Shown: in pieces, positions 1 to 13,728 of the stretch
Position numbering within the stretch: the first letter of the stretch is position 1
Layout: each line of letters opens with the position of its first letter
Assembly (NCBI GenBank): GCA_963971305.1
Contig: OZ020305.1
Coordinates: 6,853,001 to 6,917,000, forward strand
DNA: 64,000 nt
From: Arcuatula senhousia
Taxonomy: Eukaryota > Mollusca > Bivalvia > Mytilida > Mytilidae
Direction: 5' to 3'
Notes under the pieces: generated by a model
What the model was told of the DNA's origin: nothing
The model's input: the letters and a program-made list of their open reading frames with translations, nothing else
Databases searched by the model: none
Translations under genes and position numbers: made by a program

Positions 1-489
1 ACTATTCAAAACTGAAATATAATTTTGGTGCATTCTTAACTACTGTAAGTTGTAATGAATTTTTTGTTGTTGATTTGCTTTGTGTATTGAATGCATAAAC
101 CATTTTGAAATTTGTGTGTATTTGAACAAATGTATTTGTATTAAACATTTCCATTTTATTTTATTTTTTATGTTTAAATATCCTTCAGTTAAAAAAATGT
201 GTTTTTATTTTTTTTAACTTTTTTTTTATTATTTATGTTAACATAGTTATTAATTTGTCATATCACAACACATTACCATTTGTATTACAACTAAGTTTAA
301 CATTTAGATCATGTATAATTTAAAGCTAAGTTTTTTAAATTTTTTTACCAAACCTTTGTCAACAGTAATGATGAGTTTTCTCTGACTTAATGTTCTCACT
401 AAGTTTGTTCTTCGTTGGTTTCTGTCCCTTGTTAGAATATCTACCTATCTAGGATCTTCTTAGGACTTCCCTACCTGTATGTGATTAGG

Positions 490-600
490 TTTGTCAGTTA
501 CCTGCCCAAGGTGGGTGGTTTCCTTCTGGGTACTCCTCCATCATTAAAACTGACCACCCTACATGGCCCAGGTGCGTCGATAAAGGGTGTTAAACACATA
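490..600 (+). repeat. Dispersed repeat, family A copy 1
   Basis: This stretch begins TTTGTCAGTTACCTGCCCAA, then has a phrase beginning CATTAAAACTGACC, and ends GTGCGTCGATAAAGG followed by a TTAAACAC motif. A shorter copy with the same order of words is in a NOC3L intron at 27412-27510. This is a short dispersed repeat; its class cannot be assigned from two copies. Confidence 0.6.
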
Positions 601-2785
601 CACTAGTCCATATTTTACCTTGAAGCTGATAGGGTGATAACAAGTTTTTCAGTTTTCTGTTTTACATGTTAATGTAAGGATAAGAATGATATTGGTCAGT
701 ATAAAGATACAGAGAAGAAAATTCCAAATTAGTTATCATACATGCATATCTCTTATGTACTCCTAAAGGCGTTTGTCTCTATTATTTACAAAAAATTGTT
801 TCTAGAATTACAAAAAATGTTAATCCAAACATGCTGTCAATGTTGTCATTTGTAAACTAAATCTTGAAAGTTAAAACCATGAAAATTAAGTCATGTTGAA
901 TTTATCTTAACATTCCATTATTTTGTTACAATAACCGTCCATATTTGTTGTGTATTTACATGTGTATTGTATAATTCTATTTTTAACGGATGTGCCAAAA
1001 TATTGTATTTGTACATGTATATTTATCTTTATGCACATCACTACTTGTATAACAATAGCAGGTTATTTTCATTGCATGGGTACAAATTTTGGTGTCTTAG
1101 ATACAAGTCGTTTTTTTAGCTGTTTTCTTCTTCAATTTTTCAATTGATTTCTATACAAAAATACTGACTTTTCACAGTGAAACATTTTCTTTTAAAAAAT
1201 CACAAATTTGACACTCATTTAAATAACTTGCACGTTAATGAACACCACCATAACCTGACTGGTGTTTCAAACATATTAGTTATCTCCCTTTCTCACTGTT
1301 ATGAAGTTTTGTTTTCCAAAACCCCCGGCCTAAACCGTTCATCATCTGCATCATAATTCTTTTGGTTTGTTTTAATATGAGGAAGAAATTAACAACCTAC
1401 CAAGATATACAGGCAAAACCATGACAATGTAGTTTAATGCAAAAATTAAGAATTGAAAAAAAGAAAATAAGTCAGAAAGCTCTAAAATGTATTTGTTGAA
1501 AATCTTTTAAAAAAAATTGTCTCTGTAAATTAAAGTAGATGTCATTTTTTTGCAAGATCTGAGATTACCAAAAATTGAAAGTAGAGTAAATCAATTTTAT
1601 TTTTGTACACAGAATATTCATAATTTTTCTTATTCATTATTTCATAATTGAATGATTTAGAATCAGTTGGTCATATTTAAGTATAAACAACAGTGCTACG
1701 TTTTGTGTGTTATCATTCCAAGTTTGTAATTAGAATACTAGTAGTTTATTTTATATTTTTTTCAGATTTTCTTGGTATATTTGTCTGTGATATTTTTGTT
1801 TTATCAATTATTTCAAGTCATTTTTTCAGCATTGTTGATGTAGTCATGCTCTGATATACCCAGTAGCATATTTGAAATTAAGGGTTTTTTCTGTTCATAT
1901 AGTTATAATTTCTGAAAGTTTGATCTTCAAAGCCAATTTGCTATAATGCCATATAAAATACTCGTAAGAAAATTTGTCACAAAGTCTTCCGTAAAATTTT
2001 GCATCAATTGTCTCCCTTATTAGGTAATAATCATGCTCTCCATTTTGAAAAATAAGAAGCAGGGATTTTTTTTATATTTTCCTCAAATTAACAAGCTATG
2101 TCCAAAATTCAGTTTTGATCAAGTCCATGTGATCAAATCCTTTCAAAATGATATTTTATGCAGCTTTAATATTTGTTTTACATAGAGCTACATAGATTAG
2201 CTGGTAAAATTTATATTTGGAGAGTACCTCCTATTTTTTAACAATTTTTGCTTCCTATCATAACAATTTTAGTTTAAAATTTACAAACATGAGAATCTCT
2301 GTTTGTTCATTTGATGTCATATGTTTAAAACATCATGCACATAAATTGATAAAATACAAGTATATAGTTAAGTTTGTTAAGTACTCATTTAAAAAAATGT
2401 GTTGCATTAAGAGAGAAAATTTTATAATTGTTTCTTAATCTTCATAGGGAGTTTTACTCAAATCCATTTGTAGAAATAAACCTCTAACAAAAGATTTGTT
2501 TTTAAAGAAAATATTATTCGGAATTCAAGCTTCTTTTTAATAGTTGTCATAAATGTTAGATCTTTTGAAATTAACACTTTTTACATGGTCTTACAGCTAT
2601 AACTTCCCTTCTACATATCGAAGCGTATTCCATGTTTGCACATTTTTACAAAGCACTCTGTTATTTGTTATACATGAAAATGTTTGTAAAAATCAAAATA
2701 TTTATAATTCACAGCAGCACTCTAGGTGTTGGATAGTCTTATCATTAAATGAGATCTATACTAGAATTTCTTCATATTTTTTATA

Positions 2786-3140
2786 GATCCACAAAGACAG
2801 TTTGGGGTATATAGGAATTACCCTGTCCATCTGTCCACATATCTCATAAGTCGAACTCCTCTTTAACCACTCTATGGATTTTGAAGAAACAGTAAATGAC
2901 TGAAGTACATCATATTGAGATATGCATGAAGAATTTTGGTTGTTGACAAGTATTGTTCAAGGGGGATAATTGGACGTTGGACTTTTTGAATATAGTGTTC
3001 AATAGGGGACCTTGTATGTGTAACTCCTCCTAAACCACTTGATGAAACTTTATAAGAACAAAATACATCATATGGAGTTGTGCATGGATAAATTTTATTG
3101 CCTCAGATATCATTCAGTGGAGAAATGTAATCTTTGTGGG
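2786..3140 (+). repeat. Dispersed repeat, family B copy 1
   Basis: This holds a GTCTGTCC-like phrase, CATATCTCATAAGT, 'CTTTAACCACT' and a 'GGGGGATAATTGGAC' block. The same words in the same order recur at 45427-45700 inside NOC3L. The block around 3575-3640 (GGGTATCC...CTCACAG...TCCTTGTTTA) matches the end of the second copy, so the family may run to about 3640, interrupted by another repeat. Confidence 0.5.
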
Positions 3141-3147
3141 TTTTTTA

Positions 3148-3560
3148 TGCCCCCGTGACGACATGTCAGGGGCCATTAAGTTTTACTCATGTCCGTCCAT
3201 ATCGTACGTATGTACAACCGTACGAATTTCCGTCAAGCTTTTCTCAGAAATCGTAAATGGGAATGACTTGAAACATGGTAGGATGGTTTAGTATGTCAAA
3301 CTATATGTCCTTAGCTAATATTAGACCTGTCGGACATCTACTTCCTGTTTGGGGCTGGATCGATACCAAAATCAACATGAAAATTTTCGTCAAGCTTTTC
3401 TCAGAAACCGTATATGGGAATGATTTGAAACTTGGTAGGATGGTTCAGTATGATAAACTATGCATCCTAAGCAACTTTCAGACCTGTCCGAGTTCAACTT
3501 TTTATTTGAGGCCAGCGGGGACATCCGTGTCCCATGGACACATTCTTTCTTTATTTGTGA
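3148..3560 (+). repeat. Dispersed repeat with an internal ~150-bp duplication
   Basis: The start reads TTTTATGCCCCCGTGACGAC. The phrase CGTCAAGCTTTTCTCAGAAA followed by a CGTA...GGGAATGA block occurs twice, near 3231 and 3388, so the element contains two units of about 157 bp. Related 'TTTTTATGCCCC' starts occur near 60570. No convincing coding capacity. Confidence 0.45.
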
Positions 3561-4497
3561 TATAGAATCCAATTTGTAGAGGAGGGTATCCTTTTTTGAC
3601 CTCGCTCACAGTTTTCCTTGTTTATAAACTGCCACGCTAAGCAATGGCAATTTATGATCAATTGGTTTGTGGTTCTTCTATCTGTCTGTCCTCTGATGGT
3701 ATCAAGGTGATAATTAGAAATCTCTATGACAGATTTTAATGAAATTTTCAGTGTACAATAAAATGAATGGGTTTTTTTATCAACAAATTTCAAAATATAT
3801 TTTTAAGCCCCTACAAAATAGATGGGCATGTTGTGATCAGGTCTGTTAATGCCTTTGTCTGCTCCAAATCATCTTCATCTTCAAGTTGAAGTGACTTCCA
3901 TGTTGTGAAATTGGACATTATATCTGCTTGAGCTGAGTTTAAGATCTGTACAAAGATGATCAAGATAAAATAAAGTTTGGATGATTTTATGTAGGAGTTC
4001 TTTAGAATGTGTTAAAATTGACTATTTTCACAGTTTCTGTTTAATATTTCGAAAAATGTCATTACAAAACTAGAACAAATTATGAAAGTTTGTTTGATGC
4101 AAACAAATGTCTGGAATTATAAAATAAAATAAAATTAAAATGAAGTTAATTTTCAACCAAAATCTGAACATTTCTTACAGAAAATTTTATAATTCAAGTG
4201 AGATAATTCAAATTAAACATTTTCTCTTTTGAAAGAGAAAAGCTGTTGTTGGCCTTAATGTTCTGTCCAAAAATCTCTACAAAAGTCTTCATAAGGAAGA
4301 AGGTTGCTGAATCCAGTATGTAGATAGAGAACTGCATTGAAAGGTAATCTCCTGCCCTTTGGATCGTTAATTTATATTGCTGAATCTTGTGTAAATTTAC
4401 AATCAATTATCATCTAGTGTCCGTCTCTTTTTAATGGCCAGGCTATATATAAATCAATGTATAGAATTATGCTTCTCCCTCTGTCCATCCCATTTTT

Positions 4498-5547
4498 TAG
4501 CTCACCTGTACCAAAGGTCCATGGAGCTATAGCCATCACTTGGCGTCCGTCGTTGTCTGTCGTCCGTTAACATTTTTTCAATAATCTTCTTCTCTGAAAC
4601 TAATGAACCTTGGTATGAATGATCCTTAGGGTGTCCTGCACCAAAGTTGTGTTTTGATTTTTGATCCGTTAAAAAACATGGCCATCATGACTAAAAATAT
4701 ACCAGGATGGTTGGCTTTTAAATCAAAAAGTATACGAGATAGATGAAATCTGATACCCCTACTGCTTCAACATCAAAAGTTCTACAAAAATCTCAATTTG
4801 GTCAATGTTATCAGGTGATCCCTTTTAGGGGTTACAGCCCCTTAAAGGTGAAAAAACGTGATTTTTTTCATGTTTTTGGCTTATAGAATGAAAACTATTG
4901 CAGATAGAGAAAAACTGTTGCTTGCTAAAATGTTCAGCTCATTAAGTTTTTCAAAAGTCTTTAGAGGGTGGAAGTTGTCGGATGACCCCTTATAGGGATT
5001 ACAGCCCCTAAATTAACCTGTTTTCATGTTTTTGGCCTGTAGAATGAAAACTATTGCATATAGAGAAAAGCGGTTGCTTGCTTAAATGTTCAGCTGATTA
5101 AGCTCTAAAAAGTCTCCAAAGAGTCAAAGTTGTCAGATGACCCCTTATAGGGATTGTGGCCTCTAAAGTAACATTTTTTAGGGTGGAAGTTGTCGGATGA
5201 CCCCTTATAGGGATTACAGCCCCTAAATTAATCTGCTTTCATGTTTTTGGCCTGTAGAATGAAAACTATAGCATATAGAGAAAAGCGGTTGCTTGCTTAA
5301 ATGCTCAGCTTATTTAGCTCTTCAAAAGTATCCATAGGGTGGAATCTGTCAGATGACCCCTTCCAGGGGTTACACCTTAAAGGTGAAAACCCCTTATAGG
5401 TGTGGTGAAAAATATTGGTTTTTTTTGCTTATTGAATGAAAACTATTGCAGATAGAGAAAAGTTTTTTCAGCTCATTTAGCTCTACAAAAGTCTTCATGG
5501 GATTGACATCAAGACCAGAGCGAATCAGTCTCCTGGGAGCCTCTTGT
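4498..5547 (+). repeat. Dispersed ~1 kb element, family C copy 1
   Basis: The copy starts TAGCTCACCTGTACCAAAGG and ends near CTCCTGGGAGCCTCTTGT. Inside, a unit of roughly 165 bp repeats several times with the words GACCCCTTATAGGG, GAATGAAAACTATTGCA and GTTGCTTGC. Start (GCTCACCTGG) and end (CCAGGTGAGC in intact copies) are inverted, suggesting a non-autonomous DNA element. Four other copies are in the window. Confidence 0.75.
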
Positions 5548-6297
5548 TTTGCTATTGCCATCACTGGGCGTCCGTCCTAGTTGGCGTCGTCGTTGTCGTC
5601 CATTAACAATTTTTTTTTCAAAAATCTTCTCCTCTGAAACTACTGAGCAGAATAAAATGAAACATGGTATGATTGATCATTAGGTTGACCTGCACAAAAG
5701 TTGTGTTTCGATTTTGATCCGTCAAAAAACATGGCCGCTGTTGCTAAAAATAAACCAGAGGGACCAGACAACTGTTTTTGACTTGTACATGAAATCATAA
5801 TGTACAAGAGATAAAATCTGATGCAACCATCCTTCTTCAGCATCAAAAGCTCTACCAAAGTCTTCATTGCGTCGAAGTTGTCAGATGACTCAAGTATATA
5901 TAAGAGTTATGGCCCCTTAAAGGTAAACAAATTTTTTTTCGTGTTTTTGGCCTATACATTTGAAGAAGATAAACTATATCAGATAGAGAAAAGATGTAGC
6001 TTGCTTAAACCTTTAGCTCATTAAGCTCTACAAAAGTATCACTTGGGTCGAAGCTGTCAGATAATCCCTTATAGGGGTTATGGCCCTTTAAAAAGTCAAA
6101 AATAGCATTTTTGCTCTATGGAATAAAAACTTGCAGATACAGAAAAGCTATTTGCTTGCTTATATCAAATTTCAGCTCTACAAAAGTCTTGATTGGGTCA
6201 GTTGTCAGATGGCCCCTCATAGGAATAATAGCTCTTAGAAGAGCCCTTATAGCTTAAGTACCAGGTGAGCGATTCAGGCTCATGTGAGCCTCTTGTG
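5548..6297 (+). repeat. Dispersed ~1 kb element, family C copy 2 (tandem with copy 1)
   Basis: It follows copy 1 directly, lacks the first ~40 bp (it begins at GCTATTGCCATCACTGGGCG) and ends CAGGTGAGCGATTCAGGCTC plus the CTCTTG tail. The head-to-tail arrangement suggests insertion into, or unequal exchange between, copies. Confidence 0.7.
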
Positions 6298-9144
6298 TTG
6301 ATGTTCAAAATTGTGTGCAAGGGAATATTTTGTCTTGTGAGAGAGCCCTTTCTTGTACCACAGATTCCAGTTATGTTGCTGTTGTCTATTCACTCTGTTA
6401 GTCTGTGAGGGTTCAGTGAAACCAAAAGATTATATTATTGGCAATTGCATCAGCTGAAGCCTCATTTAAACTCATCCTCCTAAAGTAAAATTAACCTTTA
6501 ATAAAAAGCCAAAGATTTAACTTAAGTTCACGAAGACAAAAGTAAATTCTCCTTTTAACCAATAGTACAAAAAAAGAGGTGAATTTTATACTTAAAGTAT
6601 TCTTTTCGCTAACGTACAATTATATGAGTATAGATTTTTGTTTGTCATAGGGTTTTGTTTTGTAGTGCATTACCAGATTAGTATAATCAACGCGACGTGT
6701 GTGTGTGTTGCAGCAAGCAGGAACTGCTTACCCTTTCGGAACATGAAATCAGACTCGTTATGACTTTAGTACAGTTGTTTTTTGTGTTACCTTTTTTTTC
6801 TTGTTGCTCTCTTTTTATCTTTGCCCTTTCGGACTTTTTACATTCGAATGCCTTTGTACCTCTCTGCTTTTTTTTTGTCTAAACAATGTTTCCTTCTGTA
6901 TCATGCTTTACAGATCTTCTCTGCAAGCAGTACTTCCGGCTCCAGGTTTTGAGACCGTTTTAACCGTTAATAGTATTTCAAGTTTATACTGTTTCCTTAT
7001 CATGGTTTTGTTGCAATTTAAATTTTACTTGTTCAAAGATTATTCTTTTACTTTGAATTTTATAAAGACATTAACATTTATATGAACCTATCTTAAACTT
7101 TAAGACAACAACTGAAATGAACTTTTTGATGAAACTATAAATAATACTTTATATCATCACAAGAGACCTTGTGCTCACTAGGAAAAATGTTCAAATCCCT
7201 TCATTTTGGAATTTATTTTAGTTCAAAGGTTTTAAATTTCAGTTCTTTTTTAATTCTTCTCATAAAACTTTTAAGAAAATGTAAAAGAAATTAGTCTGTT
7301 TAAAGATCTACGAACATTCATTTACATAATGCTGGTGAATTTGTAGGCGTTTTATCCAGAAATGTAAATGTTTTTCCTAACCTGTCTGACACTGTCTGGC
7401 TTTAAGATTTAAAAAAAGATCTAAGAAGTCAAAAGACTACCATCGTTCACAATCATGATTTGAATTCACCATCAAATTTCGGACCGTCCGCGGGGCCCGA
7501 CTTCGCATTCTTTTTTTTTTACAAGAACTTTGCTTTACTGGTTGCAATTTCGCTATTTTTGGGTTATAAAATGGTGGGCAAGAAATTTTCGTTAACAGTT
7601 TTCTCAGAAAATACCAATCACAGCCACCTGTTGATACTTTGTATACAGCATTTGGGGGTCCCATAACGTGGGAAACGAATTCAGGTCTGTCGCTCACCTA
7701 CTTCCTGTTTAACGAAATCTGGCCATTTTTTAACTTCGACAGATTTTTTTGTCGTGTTGTTGCCTTCAGCGTCCTTAGTTTGTCTTTGCTTTACAGACTT
7801 TGAAATTCCAGAGCAACTTTAAATTTACTTGTGTGTTTTTTTTAATACCACTGTCTTAAATTTATTAGATTGAGGAAGGTGGAAACAGTGTTCCCCTTTT
7901 TTCACATGGCCAAGGCATTTTAAAAGTACATGTATGATATATGATGGCGTATATGTTATCAATTGCTTCGGGTTTCACTAACTTAAATTGAAAGATTAGC
8001 ATTTTCCTCAATTACCTTTGTGCTTTACTTAGTTATAAAAGAACTTTGTCCCAAGAGATCGAATTTCTGAACTTCATGATGAAATTATGAATATAAGAGA
8101 AAGGTAAACATTAGAGTAAACACAGGCCTTCAGTTCCATCGATCCCAGTAGGTTTAGTTCAAGTAATTATTGATCTGTTAATTTCAATTTATTTATTCAT
8201 TTAAATTCTAAAATGACAATAATAACGGTAATAACAGCATTTCAAATCAATAAAAAGTTGGCAAGGGTAGATATGTTTTCTGTGAAAATATCACTTTTGT
8301 TGCACATTCATTACAGAAAATGATATACATGTTTCAGAATCAATTTATGCATGCATGTAAAACGATAATCAGAAAAGCTAACAATGGGGGAAATGATAAG
8401 AAAAGTTATTGACAATTTACAATGGTCCTGGCTTGGTACAGGCACAATAATTAAAATTCATGACATCAAACCATAAAAGGTTGAATTCAAATACCCGCAA
8501 GCTGACGTAATTAATTTCCTTTTCATATTCATATTCAACTTAACAGTATTTCAGAAACTAAATATTAGTGATATAAAATTTAATTATGACGAAAACATAG
8601 CTCATCTCAACTGCAAAAATGTAATAACAATGAATCACAGTATCTTAAATTTTACGTTTTGGAATCAAACTGCGTTATACTGAGTCTAGTAGATCAGCAA
8701 CAAGTGATGAAGTAGTTTCGTGGTTAATGATCTTTACTCTCATATATATATATATATGCTTTTTGCATATTATTTGACTAAATACAAATGTATAGGACCC
8801 CTTTTCGGATCTTATGCTCGAATCCATTGCCAGGAGTTCTATAACTTCATATGACATGTATATCCCATAGCAACTCTTCAACATAAATGTCAACTTAATT
8901 GTAAAATTTTGTTTTTGAAGACAATGTACAAAAAGACAAGAAACATTTGCCAAATTACTTATTTTGATAAAAGTTTAACCTTTGAAATTATTCACAAAGT
9001 CATTTTTCCAAGAGACAACTTCCTGCTGCTGTACTAGTTCCAAACTCCGCGCAGAATTCAAATTCCATTCGTGCACAACGCTGCTTTTTGTCTTATATTT
9101 ATTGCGCGAAGTTTTTCACCAGTCCCTGCCCCCTCCCTACCCGT

Positions 9145-12100
9145 TCACTGGTCCGGCGCTGTCTGACTAGCTATCACTTTCTGTTGTAACGTCTGTACTT
9201 GTTTTGAGAGTTCTTTAATCCTTTGGTCCAGTTTGGCGTTTTCCCGGTCGATCTGGTCGGACAGCGATCTATGCCTGCCTTCCAGCAGGGTTCGGAGGGA
9301 TTCGATATTTGTTTCAAACTCACTAGATTTGTTAGCATAGTCTGTTTTCACGGAATTAAGGTCCATTGTCAGGCGTTCTGACTGCGATTTACTTGTGTCC
9401 ATATAATTTTTCACAACCTGAAAGATGTTTCAAAGTCTACAGTCAAAAAGACTTAAGTGAATTGTAGTGACTTTTAGCGATTTTAAAAAGATTTTGTGTA
9501 TTTGGTTAGTTGGCTAATGTAGCCTTTTTTCAAAAGAACTACTCGGCAATATGTTTGGTACATGTTTCAAAAGTTCTTAGTTATAGAAATCCTAAGCTAT
9601 ATAATTCGAATTTTGTGCTCCGGCAGCCTATTAATACAATATTTAATCTCTATCATTTTTTTAAACCAAGTATGACAAATGATATTTTCAAAATATGACA
9701 TAAAACATATCATTTCAATAATTACCTTTCTGAATTCTTCGTTCGTACTTTTCTCTGTGGTGACGATGTCGTGGACATTTTCTAACTTTTTCACCATGGC
9801 ATCTATCAATCTCTTTGATTCTTCCTCTATCAGTGAAATACTTTGGTCAAGTCTTTCCATCTGTTCCTTCTCGTGCTTTGTCGCAGAATCCTGAAATAGT
9901 TATGCCAGAAACCGCTTTAAATATCATTTTATAAAAAGACTTGAGTTTGAAATCAAATAGGACAGACATTTTCCTTTGAACCTTTTAATACCATTTAGCT
10001 TTGTTGCAGAATCATAAACTGAATATAAAGAATTATAAAGAATAAAGTCGTCTTTAAAGAAAGCTGGCATTTCTGTTTAGAAGGTGCATATGATGTGAAT
10101 ATTTAAAACATAAAATAGGCCAAAAAAGAAAGGCACTAGTCCTTGTTGGAATGCGACAAAAATATGATACATTCAGGACTTCAAAACTTCCGAATATAGA
10201 GAAAGAGTGAACTCTGAATACAAAGAAAGGATAAACTCTTCATTTAACAAATTGGTGCAACCCTCTAACAAAAGCATTTTTACAATCGATTGTCCATCTA
10301 TTAATCAAATTTTCAGAATCAAATTTTCAGAATCAAATATTTCGTTATTAAAAGTTAAAACTACTGTCTGTATTTAACCTCGGTAAGTCTTTAAAGTTAA
10401 AACTATGGTCTGTAATTAAACCGCGGTAAGTTTTTTAAAGTTTCTTTAAAGTTTAAACTATTGTCTGTAATTTGACCTTGGCAAGCCTTTAAAATTAAAA
10501 CTATTGTCTGTAATTTAACCTCGGGAAGTTTTTAAAGTTTATTTAAAGTTTCAACTATTGTCTGTTATTTAACTTAGGCAAGTCTTTAAAGTTAAAACTA
10601 TTGTCTGTAGTTTAACCTCGGTAAGTTTTAAAAGTTAAAACTATTGTCTGTAATTTAACCTCGGCAAGTCATTAAAGGTACAACTATTGTCTGTAATTTA
10701 ACCTCGGCAAGTCATTAAAGGTACAACTATTGTCTGTAATTTAACCTCGGCAAGTCATTAAAGGTACAACTATTGTCTGTTATTTAACCTTGGTAGGTTT
10801 TTGAAAGTTAAAACTATTGTCTGTAGTTTAACCTCGGTAAGTCTCGAAAGTTAAAACTATTGTCTGTAGTTTAACCTCGGTAAGTCTCGAAAGTTAAAAC
10901 TATTGTCTGTAGTTTAACCTCGGTATTTTTTTTAATTTATAAATTTATTGTCTGTAGTTTAACCTCGGTAATTTTTTAATTCATAAATTTATTGTTTGTA
11001 GTTTAACCCTGGTAAGATTTTAGATTTATAAAACTATTGTCTGTAGGTTTTTAAATTTATAAAACTATTGTCCGCAGTTTAACCTCGGCAAGTCTTTAAA
11101 GTTAAAACTATTGTCATTAGTTTAACCTAGGTAAAATCTCGTCTGTAATTTAACAGTTAAAACTATTCTCTGCATCTTAAGATCTGTTAGCATTTAAACT
11201 AGAAACTATATTGTTTATAACATGACCTTAACCATACTAGTTTTTAAAATTGGAGAAAAACAGTCTCTGGTCCAACTATAGTCTTGGCATTATTGCATAG
11301 TTAACTGCCTAAATCTTCAACGTTGAGTAACTGTGATATATTTTCAAACAGACCTAAAGTTTTAGCTATCGAGCTTTTGTTTTAAATTCTATAGTTAAGG
11401 ACAAATAATACTTCTTTAAAGTATAACATTTCATTTTTTTTTTACCCCACAAACTAAAGAGCCATATACACTTTCCCCGATAATAGCCTAAACAACTAAA
11501 AAATCGACAATTTTAATTTGACTTATGCTTTTTTAAATATATCATTGTCATCATGGTTAACCAGATATAAATGATGAAGAAAATATTGGGAATGATGATT
11601 ACAAAAACATCATTTCTTCAAGACCCATTAAGAAAAAAAAAATCGAACTATAAGGATTTTGCAACATAAATTACTTACCAAACTTTGGCGCCAAACCATT
11701 CTTTCTTCTTTCAGATCGTCTGCTATTTTATTTTCCGTCCGACCTAGTGCCTCTTGGACTGCATTTTTCAACGTATGGAGGGCATTTTTGGTGTACGTGT
11801 CGAGTGTCTGTATCCTTGACCTTGCATCGTCCATCTCGATTCGTTTTCTCTCGTCTGCTGTTGTAATGTCTTTCTTGTAACTTGTTCTGAGTCCCTCTAT
11901 TTCAGCCCTGACTTTACTCAGTTCCATAACATACTGAAAATGGTCGTTAAAACTAATACGTTCAAGGATGTCGAATATGGATACATGTGTATTTGATAAA
12001 AGAAATGTACCCCTTCTTTTAATTGATATCTTAATTATATATAAATCTTTGGCTTTTGTTCTACTCACGTTTATGAAACAAAATTAAGAAAGAAGTACGA

Positions 12101-13728
12101 GCTATTTAATCTTATAGAATGTCTATGAATTTTTAACAAACGAATGTACGAAAATACAAACAAAATTAATACAAGTCACGCTAACCCATTCTCGACGCGT
12201 TTCCAATGCAATGTGAATTTTTCAAAGTAAAAAATTTTTTTTCAGGTCTGTGACTTACATCTTGATGTAGAATCAGTAATTTTGTAATTATATTAATAAA
12301 ATTGGCAAAGTTTATTATAGATAGTATAGAATATAATTTTAAAGATTTTTCAACAAGCTGAACCTTTTAGTTCCTTTTCGTTAACACAGGGATGATGAAA
12401 ATTGTGCGTTTTGTTTTGCCGACCCTTTCTCTTCTGTCCAAAGCATATCAGTTCCACAACTATCGTTTAAAGACACATCAAAACTTAAAGAGGACGTGAA
12501 AACTGACATGTACTGACAAGTAGTAGTGTCATATTATGCTACATACCTCGGCATTATTTTTCATGATGTGGTCCTCTATATCCTTTTTATTTTGGGAGGC
12601 TTGTATCACAGATTTTTCTATACTGTCTCTGTTTTGCTTTAGATCTTCGTAAGTCTCTCTGATTTTCTTATCACATGTAGCAGCCTTGGATGTCAAGTCT
12701 GTCATGACAGCACCGTAATATTTCTCCAACTTATTGTAGTTTGAGTTTATGTCTTGAAGAAGTGATTCGTGTCTTCGTATTACGTTTGAAGTTTTCTAGA
12801 ATTGAAAATAGACAATGAAACAAGGAAAGAAGTGCCAATGGGACTTTCGATTGTCAGACGTCTGTATTATAGAAAAGGACAAAAGACAAAATAAGTGGAT
12901 ACAAACGAAAACGACACGGAGATTCAGAAATGAATGATGCCGTGCTCAAGCATGAAAGTTGAAAAGTATGTACACATTTTGAATCAAATGTAATCTTTTA
13001 TATGAATCATTGTAGAAATAGTCACAAATCAACGTGTCTGGTGCTTTCATTGCTTTTGGTTCTTGTTCTATATGTATCATGCGTATGTTTTGTCTATCTT
13101 CATCGGGTGGACATAACATGTGTCCAACTCATGAAACGGTTGTGGCATTTGAATATAACATGTGCGATTCCGCAAATCAATTTGACATCAAACTGTTCAA
13201 TATGTGTAGTAAAACAATATGACAGTCTTATAAAATTTGAGTTTGTGTTAAATAATGTCAATGAAAATGGATATTATTCTTGTCCTCTCTGTAAATTTGT
13301 TAATAGAATTTGCTCGAAGGCCTAAAGCTAATAAAATAACTATAGAATCCATCGATTGGTCATTTCTTTAGAAAATTGTGCTATTAAAAGTGTGAAGAAA
13401 ACTTAATGGCACTTACCACGATATCATCTGAGATTCTCCTGAAAGAACTCTCCATCACACCCATGACCCATCTCTGTTGACGGCGTAGAAGTTCCTCGAA
13501 AAATAACTTATCATTAGAGTTTTGCTGGGGATAGTCTATAGGCGGACGGTCAGAACTGTTCCTACTCATCCTGTCTGAAGAAAAATACTGCTGGTTTCCC
13601 GCGGGAAGGGATTGACTCAGTCTCCCACTGTTTATATAGTTATAATCGGTATCGTAAGGCGCACGTAGGGGAGGAAGGTAAGACCGTCTCTCTGTCATGG
13701 CTTCGTCAAAGCTGCTCCGACTACTCAT
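9145..13728 (-). CDS. Coiled-coil protein, possibly FAM81-like (five coding exons)
   Basis: Coding exons in transcript order: 13728-13417, 12795-12547, 11933-11679, 9890-9726 and 9417-9145 (stop). All introns are GT-AG and phase 0, and the join gives 417 residues. The start was set at 13728 (MSSRSSFDEAM) because CTTCTTCTCAG, a good acceptor, lies just before it; an in-frame ATG at 13758 would sit within that acceptor. Residues 1-80 are polar and low-complexity (RRSYLPPLRAPYD). The rest is almost all charged helix typical of coiled coils (for example RIKELSKQVQTLQQKVIAS near the C-terminus). Length and a C-terminal ESLRTLLEG-type segment resemble the FAM81 family, but this is from memory and weak. 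No signal peptide or membrane segment. Function unknown. Confidence 0.75.
10345..11170. repeat. Minisatellite, ~43-bp unit, about 18 copies
   Basis: The phrase ACTATTGTCTGTAATTTAAC followed by CTCGG(C/T)AAGT recurs about 18 times. The best copies (10640-10800) have an exact 43-bp period; flanking copies vary from about 41 to 57 bp. The array lies in the intron between exons 11933-11679 and 9890-9726 of the coiled-coil gene. The gradient from homogeneous centre to decayed edges is typical of unequal exchange. Confidence 0.9.

Larger units (their letters stand above)
1..9144. other. No gene recognised; AT-rich region with dispersed repeats
   Basis: Only short unconserved open frames are present, and I found no exon with splice sites and recognisable protein. 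The region holds a 110-bp dispersed repeat (about 490-600), a repeat family at 2786-3140, another at 3148-3560, two copies of a ~1 kb element at 4498-6297, and a TA microsatellite near 8740-8758. It lies downstream of the minus-strand coiled-coil gene and may contain its 3' UTR. An untranslated or very short exon could be missed. Confidence 0.5.

Noticed and set aside
8735..8765. TATA-rich tract as a promoter
   Set aside because: It is a simple (TA)n microsatellite with no gene start nearby.
13002..13325. 107-codon plus-strand frame with Cys-rich C-terminus
   Set aside because: It lies in an intron of the coiled-coil gene on the other strand, with no recognised domain or splice sites.
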